A DNA stretch of 64,000 nucleotides from Osmia lignaria lignaria (taxonomy: Eukaryota; Arthropoda; Insecta; Hymenoptera; Megachilidae): contig NC_135046.1 in NCBI RefSeq assembly GCF_051020975.1, forward strand, positions 1,426,001 to 1,490,000, given 5' to 3'. This document shows positions 50,001 through 62,000 of the stretch, in pieces. The notes under the pieces were generated by a model that saw only the letters and a list, made by a program, of their open reading frames with translations, made no database searches and had not been told where the DNA came from. The position numbers and the translations under genes were made by a program. Each line of letters starts with the position of its first letter. The stretch's first letter is position 1.

Positions 50001-53000
50001 ATCTCCTTTTTCCCTGTCCGAAGTAACGGGTGTACGTAAGTGGTTTATTTATAAAAGAATACTGCGCAAAAAGCAGAGTTTAATCTGCGGGTTTCTCGAT
50101 TGAAAACGGGGAAGAGGGAGATGCTTTTAATAGACTCCAGAGAGGTTCAGGATAGTAGCAACGTTGCTACTGTTTCAGTAGATCGCGTCAACGATTCGAT
50201 CGACCCCATTGAGTCTCATCCTCGATGCTGTTACGTTTATTTTTAACCCTGCTCGCCTCTAAATAGCACCGTATCATAGGTCACCGTACAACTTGCTCGC
50301 TAATCCTTCCGTTATCGGGCAAGTATAATCGAATCGAATCCTTTCTTTAACACTTTGCTAGCCGAACTTAATTTTTCGTTTACCCACTTTCCAATTTAGC
50401 TTTAATTTGATTCGAAGTGATTTCCCAAACTTTTCCGTGTCTATGTGATGGGTTCGCATAGAAATGAATCTTCTCGCCGGTGGTCAGAAAGAATCGACCC
50501 TATGGAAAGAAACTCATTAGGTTTCGCAGAATCGACGACCTCATTGAAGGAGGATCGCGGTACATTGGCCAAAAACCGGCTCCGATCAGTGTTCACGGAT
50601 AAAAGTTTTTTAATTGACGAACTATCCTTTTTTCCTCTGTATCAGGTCTGATCAACTGACTTATCATGCCTCACGAGGAATGATCTTCTTTGACAGAAAA
50701 TCAGATACCTGCTGGGATCGTATTCATCCCTTGCCAACCGGTAGATGCTCACGCTTTGATAAAATTTTATTTTCTTTATTAACAGGCGAGGTACCTTAGC
50801 AACCAACGAGTTATCTGCTGTCAATAGCAACCTTGTTTCTTCTTTCCTTAGTTGAAAGGCAAGTAGTTGATTTTTTCGCGCAGACCCCGATCGACGCTCC
50901 GATATGTATGCACACTCAAAAATGATACAATGTATACAGGACGAGTGTACTTTCTGCTCGTGTGTTAGTTAATTATATACCCCGTGATAGACAGCAGACG
51001 ATACGAAAAGCAGATATTTAAGTATCTTAGGACGATAATGGGTCCGCTGTCGGCAACATTTCTTAATCATGCTTCTCGTACCTAACGTATTTAACTGTTG
51101 TAGGTCTTCTATTTACTCCTGATCATCATACTAGAAGGGTTTTGCAACTTAGTGTTTCGAAAATATTGACAATTTAAATATATATCCCTATATCGAGCAC
51201 GATTTCAGACGAGCCAATCGTCTGGTTTTTTAACCGCGGCAAGGGATTACGTCAAGATCTGCAGTCGTTTTTGGCAAACCGCTGAAGAACGGAAGAAGAG
51301 TAAACTGGCTTCGACCAGATACGTTTGACTGAGGTGCATATTAAGTATTACCACGTAAAATTCCGTAGCGCTGTACACGGTTTACTACTTACAATGTTAG
51401 TCAATTTTATAGCGCGTAATTGCTCGGTAATATCGACAGCAATTTTGATCCGTGCTCCGTTATTATTCGTTATAAAATTTTCTCTTTGATCCCGACAGGA
51501 TCGAGAGGAAGAACCATACGGTTCGATATACGAATTTCCCATGATCGGCACACGCTCACTCTGATAATTTATTGAACTGTACGTTGTTTCTGTTAATTAA
51601 TTAGTCGTAAATCTACCGAGTACCAGTCGGTACTTATTGTTAGACTCTAGGATCTGAGATCGAAGATGAGACTCCAGCTGCGCGCTGATTGGTCAGTTTT
51701 TCAATTTTCAACAACTAAATGTGGCTAAACTACTGATCCTATCGAAAAATGCTACAGAACTTTTCACTTCGATTTTTTGTAATCTATCCAGCGGTGTAGA
51801 GGTCTTCAGGTTATTTTTTAACACCCTGTATACACTAGAATCCATCCGGAAGGTCGGCGACGCGAGTCCTTTGTCTCCACATCTATGTACTTATTTTCAA
51901 CTTTTTACCGATAAGTTTTTCATACCGTATCCATACAAAATCTTTGCGGTCATTTTAACAGTTATACCACAATTCTTTCGGTCGATTTTGTGAACGTGAA
52001 AGTAAACCGCGCCATCGGTATCAACCTAACACTTATCGCGAAAATCGTGACTTTCGCTTCATAGACGAGCGAAAACAATCATTTTATACGATATCTGTGC
52101 AACAAATTATTGGTTACTCGTCGTTTATCTAATGTTTCTGCAAATCATTCATCTAAATCAATAATACGGATCATTAAGCGTTTTAAAAGCTACTTAACGG
52201 ATTTTCTGTTCAATTTTCATGAATAACACAATTTTATTTTGCCGTTAGCAACACTATCCTCTGAGAGAACCGGTTGCTCGTGGTAACATTATTGCACCAC
52301 ATTAAATAATTGTCACGTTTAAATTAGAAAGTAAGCTTCTGGTATAAAACTCCAAATAATTTGCGCGTGGATAAATAGAAAACAAAACGTGTGTAACTGT
52401 GCATAACGCTACGCAAGATAACAGTAGCAAATGACGCTTTTCTTGTCCAGATTCCAGGGCCAGGTACATTTTTTATTTCTTTCAGCAATCCGTTGTTACG
52501 CAATATTTGCTCACGAAAGCAAAGTAGAATTCGATTTGATAACGAGAAGAGACCCCCCCCCCCCCCCCCTGCCGCGCGAGTTTATACGATACCCATGCAG
52601 AATTGATATCGTTTCTGCGTAGACGCGCAACGATTAGATACCAGCTTCGTGTAATTTGTTTTATAAACTTACTCCGTATGGAAAGGGTTGAAAGGGAAAA
52701 GCGGATGCGTGGCAAACGTTTACCATCCGCGATTAGCGTTATGCGACTCCATCGACTAGCTGAAATCGCTAAATCCGATCCACCGCGCTTCCTTGACGTG
52801 GTTTCTTCGTTTTCTCGCGTTCAAGGTGTCGCCTTTCACATGGAATCGAATTCTAGTCGCGTACGAAAAAAAATCGCCAGGCTCGTATCAGGCCAACGCT
52901 ATCGCATAATTCATATTGACGCAATATGTTTACTCGATGTTATTTTAGCTGTTAGTTTAAGGGAAATCCGAGTAATAACCCCCTTCCATCTTCAAAGATA

Positions 53001-56000
53001 ACAAGAATGTCCGGATGTGTTCTGATAATGTAAATAATAACACAATTTTGTTTTGAAAGAGAGAAGTAGCAGTGATAAAGGCGCCGGTTGACCGGCCCTT
53101 CGTTTTTCTTTTTTTCTATCAGTCAGTCGTCAGATCGTTAGACGATAAGCGGAAGTTCGGTTGGCGTGTGGCAGCAGCTGGCTGATTCATTATGAACACA
53201 TAATCAGCAGTGGTGTAGCAAACGATCACGACGTTTGAGCTCTGTCTAAGCTTACCGTTCGCCTTTCCTTCGCTAGGTAACCGTGTCGAGAGCTAAATAA
53301 AAGAGCGACAATCGTGACTTTTCGTTAGACATAATAACGAGTTCGAATTATTAGTTATCGAGCTATGTTCGATGACAAACATGCCAAGTGGGCGTCCATG
53401 TAGGCGTCGGGTGACGTTGATTTTCGTTTCGAGGCCGTCGAAGAAAATGAGCCTCTCCAATCAATTCTCTCTGTGCACATGATTTTTTTCAATCTTCCAT
53501 CGTTCGTACGTCTGATAACGACGGATATTTTCATTTTTCTGGCTCGGTAAGAAGGATAACGGAGAGAGGGGGGCTAGATGAAAACTGCCGCCCTCGTGTT
53601 TATTATCCCAATGCCAGCCGTCGTTGTCGTACGTATTTTTAGCGCTCGTTCCGTTACAATCGAGGGTGGCTGGTGTAGTCGACACTTTGCCGGAGCTTGT
53701 TTCAGACTACGATGTAACAAACGTCCATCACGGTCGGAGCTGGCAGACGACACCGTCTGTCTGCACGTGGACGAACACGCTCCTTCTCTGCGTGCATTCC
53801 AAAGACGTCAAGCCGCGATAATTCCTCCACCGGCATTCCCAAGCTCCTTAATTCCTCGGCTGATTCGGCGTTTCTACTTGCCCACCAACACAACAACCAC
53901 CCATCCTCATCTATATTCTGTTCGGGTTACCTGGACGACTCGTGGTTTCGCGATGGGGATTGAATCTAATCGGTTTTTTTTTAATATACTTATACAAGGA
54001 AAATTCACCGTTCCCTAGGAATATGTTATTCGAAAATTCTGAATCAAAGTCGATATTGTCTGCCAGACCGTCAGTGGGGCTGACGACAGACGATCTATAA
54101 CCCCACTTTTCGGAACTCCTATACAGTATCGCCTCGAAATAAGTAACTCGCTATCCCTTATTCTTTGTTTCAATTGGCCACCAGGTGAGAGGTCCGTTTG
54201 CCGTTACCTCGGATCTCTCACTCATTTCTACGAGTGACGTATCTTGACGATCTTTTATTCCTCAAGCCCAATAGCATATCTGCTTCGTAATAAGCAACTG
54301 TTCGGTCCCGAGCGAGTTGCTTATTTCGAGGCAATACTGTATATTCGAATCGCATGCCGTGGGACCGCCAGCGAGAGAACCGATCCATCCCACTGCCACC
54401 TGGCGGCCGCCGACCCGAACTAAGGGCATCCCGGGAGACTCACCGCCTTCCACTAAACGCCTACAATATAATATTATCGGAAACCCGAAGGGTGGCAATT
54501 ACACCAAATGTTGTTTGTATCGAAAAATGATCTTTATTTCAACTAACTAAACGATGCGAACTGATCAGAGGTCGAATTCTTTCTGCTGAAAAACGGGAGC
54601 GAGTGTCCGAGGAAAAACTATTGGAATTTTGTATGGAGGAGTGGGTAAGGAGAAAGTCTGGGATTTTGAAGGAGATAATTTATGGTCGTCTTTGTTACGA
54701 CAGGAAGTGTTTGAAGGAACTAACTGACAATATCTTCTACGCGTTCTACCATGTCGTCTGTTGATTTGTTATCGTTATTGTCATTTCGAACGAGCGCCCC
54801 GAACACGCAGGGTGTAATTGGTGCAATCCTTGGAATCGTTTGAATAAACTTGTACGTACAAATTGATTTGGTTTTGTCGGTAGAGGAGGCAGAAGGGAAG
54901 GCAAAACGGATATCAGCGATCTAGTCGGGTTAAAAGACAAGGTTGCTCGACCTTGCCTTTAGACGAACCATAATCGGTTACGTTCGCAACGCATCAATCA
55001 GACTGGTGAAACATGATTATAATCCGTATTACCCTCCGGATTTCTCTCGACTCGAAATAAAAAATTTCGTTCGTTTGCTTGTTTGTTGCAGTGTGCCAAA
55101 GTATCGACATTAGGAACAGGGTAAGTAATTTTCAAAGACTGAAGGGGTGCCGCTTAGTCGAAGGATTTGTACAAATTTTGCTAATTGAAGAGGTTACGGG
55201 GCTCGCCGACATTTCATTCCCGGAACTGAAGGAAATTACCGGATACTTACTTTTGTACAGGTAAATAAAACTTTCTAAAAGTTACTTGATACACTCGATA
55301 ACGAAAAATTGCCGATCAATTTTTTTTATAAACGAAAATGAAGAAAAAACCAGTAGAGTTAGGACTGAAATTACTCGGTCTAATAGAAACGAGCAGGAAT
55401 CGTATTGTCCAGACGACTTCCTTCCACCCTGCTGGCTCATTAAACTTCCTATCGGTTGTACGTTGTTATTATCTCACCGGTTCCTTCTTTCTTCGCTTCC
55501 TCCTCTGCTCGTTTTTCCCTTTCTGACCACTTTTTTACAGCATCGTAAAGTACGCGGAGCCGGATTTCCCATTCACAAGCAGGCTTCTCCTTTTCATTCT
55601 TCCTGCTCCCGTTTGGTTACAGGGTGATGGGGTTATCTAGCATCGGTCAACTGTTCCCTAACCTGACCGTGATTCGTGGCCATTCATTGTTCATCAACTA
55701 TGCCCTTGTCGCGTTCGAGATGATGCATCTTAAAGAGATCGGCCTCCACAGTCTGACCACGGTCGTGCGTGGTTCCGTTCGATTCGAAAAGAATCCTGTG
55801 CTTTGTTACGTGGACACGATCGACTGGGACTTGATAACTAAAGCTGGCAAAGGAGAGAACGTCATCTCGGTAAGTACGGATACGTTCAACTTGAGCTGTT
55901 CCTTACTTTGAAAGACTAAGCCTGTAAGGTTATAGGTTAAACGGCACCCTAACTTTTCCCAGGGTAAATTTCAATCAGAGAGTCAGAGTCGTGGGAAGAA

Positions 56001-59000
56001 AGTAATTAGACAATTTCGTTGTTATTGTTATGGTCGAAAGTTTGTAGGAACGGGTGAAACGCGCCGCGGCATGACATTTAGAGACGAGTTCCGTTCGTTT
56101 GGCACAAGAATTCCATTCTAGTACGGCAAGAAATCGGAATCGTGGCTAATAGCGGTTCCTTCTGGCACGAGCCAAGTTACCATCTTGGCAGAAATTTACC
56201 ATCCTCTACACGGCTGCATTATTCCGCCGAAGGAGCAACGAACCGTCTCGTTGGCATCCTCCCGTCGCGTCGCGTCGCGTCTGTAAACAATTCCATTTGG
56301 CCGAGAGTGAATAATCGTACATCGTGACAGGCTACTGATCACTCGAAACATCTACACTGTGTACGCTGCTGGAGATATCATTTTTGTAAACTACATTATC
56401 GGAGAGAGCGCGGTATTTTTAATATTTTTTTTATAAATTATATTAGTTTATTTTACACTTGAATGGGTGTTCTTTGTCCAAGAGTAGAGAGGTCAGGTTT
56501 CCGCGAGGATCGTTTCGTTCAGGGCCAATTGCTTCCGGTCGCGCACGACATCCGCGACGATTTCAACCGGCGAACAGCAATAATATCAGCCGGTTCCAGC
56601 GTAAATCAGAGAATCGCTGCTGGCACCGGTCGCGACAGACTATTTCTGGCGTAGACCGACCGAGTGTCCTCGGTGGCAGGGTAATAATATCGTGGTCGTG
56701 TTGTCCACGAAGAAGGTAGACCGTGTCGTTTTCGTTCGTTACCTTCTCTCGAATCCAGCCCTCTGCACGCCATTTACAAATCTGAATAACTCCGCCGATC
56801 ATTCTATCGTTCGCAAAAGGAATAAAATATCCAACCCGGATCTTCCGCTTAACGCAAAAGAGTTTCCTCGCAGAGATTCGAGTATCTATTTTCTTGAAGA
56901 TCATCATCACCCGAGCTACAAAACGCGAGGACCGTTCGTTTAATTTCGCCATCGACGTCTCTGTATCTTTTTAAAGCGTCGAGGTGTTAAACACAATATG
57001 TAGTCTGAGAAATAAATAAGCCGCCGATGGAAAGTAGTATTCGCGTGAAACGCGAGCTTTGTGCGTGAAGGAGTTAAAAACGAGCTTTAGAGATCGAGGG
57101 GACAGGGAATCCGTCGGCGTTAATAATCGCGGCTGAGTTACGTTCTGAATTATTTCCCGTGCGAGAACGAGCTTGCGAATTTAATGAAAAACCAAACGAA
57201 CGGGACCAACGAGCGCCGCTTAACAACGGCAAACGACCCCTTTTAATCGGCAAGTTTTATTAAAATTTCGATTGTTCGCTAATTGAAATGCAACGGGCGA
57301 CTGTTTCGTTCGCGACCTACCACCACGACCACCTCGACCACCTCGTACATCGTGGTTCTTTATTGATTTACCCGACGCTCACGTGTATTACTCTATATTA
57401 CAGAGTCGCGTACACCCGCCGCGTTTCCGTCAGATGAATCTCTGACATTTTCACTCGACCTCTCTGTACGCGTGTAATTCGATGATTTTCCCCTGTGCGC
57501 TAATTAATCGAAACAGCCAGGCTTCAAGTAGACCCATCGCTATCAAAGCTATGCAAGCTTCGAAATTGGCAGAACTTTTTAAAGAAATAGAAAAGATGTT
57601 GAAAGAAAGCTTGGCTGTTTAAATTTTCTCTCGCTTTCAATCGACTCGATAGAAGAGACAGATCGAGTCTGCGAGTCTGATCGATAAAACGTGACCGGGT
57701 CAAAGGGTTAATTAGTTTCCAGGTGGCGGTGGAAAAAATTCGAGCGTATCGAGGGTCGAGGGTTCGTTGTCGAGTTTCGAGCTTTCAACGAGTTGAGAGC
57801 GACGCGTTAAAGCTTACTCATTGTTCCTTCGGAAAAACAAAAAAAAATGTACTCACTTTATGATTTTCAAATCCCCTTCTCTTTTTTTATTATTTTTTCA
57901 ATAAAGAACGTAATAGGTACCTCATAACACCCCTATCTTTATTTCTTATTTGTAACAAAAAAAATTGAATCGAGTATGATCGCTTTTTCATTTCGCACTA
58001 TTGGAAAACAAAAGTTGAACAGTTTGTTACGTACGGCGGCGAAGAGTTCGCCGTGTAAACGCGTTAAGTGGCGGATTAGAGGGAAAGGTAGAGAAGAAAA
58101 GCAGTGTTTATCGTATCGGCGCATGGAAATAATAGTTTTAGTTAAGACGATGAGGGAAGTAGAGATCGACGGGAATAAAAATAAATAATAGAAGGCGCCA
58201 GACGTCGTATCGATCCGAGGCTATACAACTCTACAGCTCACACGAGAATTAAGGAATTTTTCTGTTCGATGCTCGCTTAACGATGAGAAGGTGAAGTTAT
58301 CCTTCCCGTTTTTGGCACAATGGTTGGCCCAGCGCGTTCGTGTAACGAATACAAGAGCGTCTGACGCCTCTGCGTTAAAGAGGCGTGAATCGTTCGCGAG
58401 CAGATACCGTGTTGCGTAGTTAGGTTTAATAATTACTTTGTTTGTTTGCAGGGAAACAATCGTAAGAATGGATGCCCGGTGTGCGAGAAACACTGTCCGC
58501 AAAGACTGACCAAACAGGACGAGTACCTGTGCTGGAATCAAGAACACTGCCAACGAAGTAATCATACCTGCATCTCCTTTTTTTTTTTCTTTTTTTTATT
58601 TGAGTTCCACAGCCGCACCGTGAATCGTTATTAAAGACACTAATACGAAATCACCTTACCTGCTTCCCCTTCCTTCTTCCTTCTTTGTCCTCGCACAAGT
58701 CATACATTTTACTTGCTACGTGTTATTTTATCGATCGCACCGCGTTCATTAGCAGTCTGCTCCCTCCTGAAAAAATGACGGGGAAAGTTTGCCACGTGTC
58801 TCTAGAAAATAACGTGACAGAATTTCTTCCCGATGAGCCAATTCTCCATACCTGTCCGTGGGGTGTCCGCACGCGTAAACTTGTTTATCCGGAAACGGGA
58901 TATTTTTGCTTGTATCCGTCGAAATTAAACGTCCTTTCAATCGTTCCCTCTCGTCGAGAGTAATACTCTCAGAGTATACTTCCGGAATTCGCCAGCAGAG

Positions 59001-62000
59001 GGATCCGTCTGCTATGTCTTTCTCGCGAGTACTCGCGTGATTATCCGTCCAACTCGTGTTTAATGTTCTTGCTTCGCAAAAACTTTCCTTGTTTGGAAAT
59101 GAAACGGCAATCGTCTGACTGGGTCGATCGATGTTTCAATTTCAGTATGCGACCGAACGTGCGAGAACAACGCTTGCGACGAGACAGGAAAATGTTGTCA
59201 CCCGACGTGTCTGGGTATGTGTACCGGACCGACGAATCGCGATTGCGTCGTCTGCAAGTACGTGGTTAGCCTCGACAACGAGTGTAGGGAACGCTGTCCG
59301 AACGACACCTACGAGTTCATGGATCATCGGTGCATCGACGAGGACAAGTGTAGACGGATGGGGAAACCTCGCGAGGCGGCGTTAAACGTAAAGAAACATC
59401 CGTACAAACCTTTCAACGGCAGCTGCGTGATGGAGTGCCCACCAGGCTACATGGAGGACGAGGAGGCGAACGGCAAGGGTTCGTGCAAAAAGTGCGAGGG
59501 TCCCTGTCAAAAAGATTGCGCCGGTGCTAACGTGGACAGCATCGCCTCGGCCCAAAAGCTACGCGGTTGTACGCATATAACTGGTAGCCTTGAGATCCAG
59601 ATACGCGGCGGTAAGAACATCGTGAAGGAACTGGAGGATGGTCTGAGCACCATAGAGGAGATCGACGGATATCTGAAGATCGTACGAAGCTTCCCGCTAA
59701 TATCTTTAAACTTCCTAAAGAACCTACGCGTGATACGAGGCAACGACATCGACAACTCCAAGTACACTCTGCAAGTGATGGACAACCAGAATCTTCAGGA
59801 ACTGTGGGACTGGAGCTGGCACAAGGACATACAGATATTGTCGAAAAATGGCCCTGGCAAGATCTTCTTCCACTTGAATCCAAAACTGTGTCTGTACAAG
59901 ATCGAGATACTGCGCGAAAAAGCGGGCCTGCCTCCGTTCACGGACTACGAGGTGGTGCCGAACAGCAACGGCGACAAGGTGGCATGTAACGTCACCGAAC
60001 TGAAGACTAGGGTGGGCACAAAGTCACCGTGGGGCGCGGTGATCGAATGGGAACCTTTCATCCATCACGACGCGAGATCTTTGCTAGGCTACGTGGTTTA
60101 CTTTATCGAAGCACCGAATCAAAACGTGACGATGTACGATGGAAGGGACGCATGCGGCGGCGACGGATGGAAGGTGGACGACGTGGCTGCCAGCACGAAC
60201 GCCAACCTGACGGATGCATCGAAGATCCCTGGCCGGCAGGAGAAGAACGTATACACGCACTACTTGTCCCAACTGAAGCCCTATACCCAGTACGCTTATT
60301 ACGTGAAGACTTACACGATTGCCACGGAGAGGTCCGGAGCGCAGAGCAAATTAATGTACTTTAGGACGATGCCGGAAGCTCCTAGTTCGCCCAGGTCCCT
60401 TTTCACTTGGAGTAATTCGAGCAGCGAGCTTCACATGTCCTGGTTACCGCCACTTCACAAAAACGGAAATTTGACCCACTATCGGATCCTTGGTAGATGG
60501 GAGCCCGACGATCCCAATTTCATCGACCAAAGGAACTACTGCGAGGAACGTAAGTTAAGTTTTCCATTGTCTTATATTTGCGTAAAATCCACGGGAAACA
60601 GAAAGCAAAGGCCATAGAATGGGTCTTCGTACCGCAACAATAATTAGAGAGCCTCGATACCTTCCGTATACCTGTAGGATCCACGGGCATAAGTGGTCTG
60701 GGAATCCGATGTTCTTAGCCACTCTCATCCCCAATTCCACGGACTTACTAATACCGTTTGCAATATTGAAACGAGCCGGATGTTCCAGCCATACTGCTAC
60801 CGGACAAGAAAGCGATCACACTGGCGGAGGAAGAGAGGAAACGGATGGAGGAGGAGAAGGAGCAGAGCATCACGCCGGAAACAGAGACCTGCGAGTGCCC
60901 GGACCGAGAAACCGATCAGACTATTCGAGAAAAGGAAGCTTCCAGCGCAATCGCTTTCGAGGATGCGCTTCACAATCAGGTCTACGTGAAACGAAAGACC
61001 AACGTAAGAAGAAAACGCGATCTCGACGAATTTTCTTTCCTTCCTTCTTCTAGGAAACCGAAATCGGTGGATCAGGTAGAGTAATCCCAGAACGTTCACG
61101 TTTCTAACGACAAGGAATTTCTTCAGATTCGAAATCACCGATTATGTTTTTTTTTAAATCCGTAGCCTGTCGTGGACAAGTTAGAGAACGGCACGTATGT
61201 GGTGTTCGAGCGTCTGGTGAACAGTACGAATCTCTCGTTCGTGATGAGAAATTTGCGCCACTTCGCCGCCTACAACATCGAGGTGCAGGCGTGCAGAGCT
61301 CAAGAAATGAACGACACGTTCAAGAAGTGCTCTACGAAGAGCATGCGTACCTATCGCACGTTGCCGATGAAGGCCGCTGATAATATTCCCCCGAATACGT
61401 TCAAGATGAGCATATCCGGCGAGAACAACAGTCTCACGATGGTCACGCTTCAGTGGGACGAACCACCGCAGCCAAACGGTCTGATCATCACCTATCAAAT
61501 CGAATACAAAAGAGTCGACATTCAAAACGTGAGTCGAGAGTCACGCGTAAGCGATCAATCTTCGTCCAGTCATTCAATTTCTTTTTACGCCTTCGTTATT
61601 ACCCTTAAAGGTAGCAGGAATTAATCGATCTATGCTCCGTCTTCTCTCGAATCTCCATCAAACAGTTATTTCCCTCTTATCGTTGGACGAGTCCCAAGTA
61701 CGAGTGAAGGGTTTGTCTGTTGCAGTACAAACCAACGGTAGTCTGCATCACTAGACGCGACTTCACGAAAGCGGGCAACTTGTACGTCCTGAAGGAACTG
61801 CCGTCCGGTAATTACTCCGTCAAGGTTCGAGCTACCAGTCTGGCGGGCTACGGTGACTACACCCAGGTCAAGTACTTTTACATCGACGAACGAAACGCCC
61901 TGGGCATCTTCTGGGTTATATTCTGGTTGCTGCTGTGCGCGATCCTCATGATTCTCAGCTTTGCTACGTTCTACGTGTACAAACGCAAGTACACGAGGAA

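Larger units (their letters stand above)
41558..55091 (+). other. 13.5-kb InR intron between leader exon and L1 exon
   Basis: The donor GAGGGAG|GTGAGT and the acceptor GCTTGTTTGTTGCAG bound it; phase 1 is restored across it (G|TG, Val160). No nested gene is supported. It holds two TA-flanked MITEs (47257-47399, 54124-54339), adjacent hairpins (48981-49017), a perfect palindrome (50154-50171), a GACTC repeat (49328-49372) and a 17-base C run (52553-52569). CpG-rich DNA at about 48450-49480 could be an internal promoter or enhancer. Confidence 0.7.

Noticed and set aside
60550..60788. Extension of InR through open frames at 60555-60788
   Set aside because: This is an intron. Joining 60549 to 60789 restores the frame (CEE-PILLPDKK) and the family alignment.
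61004..61053. A 50-nt mini-intron (GTAAGA...TTCTTCTAG) inside the InR furin exon
   Set aside because: It is shorter than normal insect introns. Splicing it puts the rest of the receptor out of frame at the 61166 junction. Read-through keeps the conserved cleavage site.
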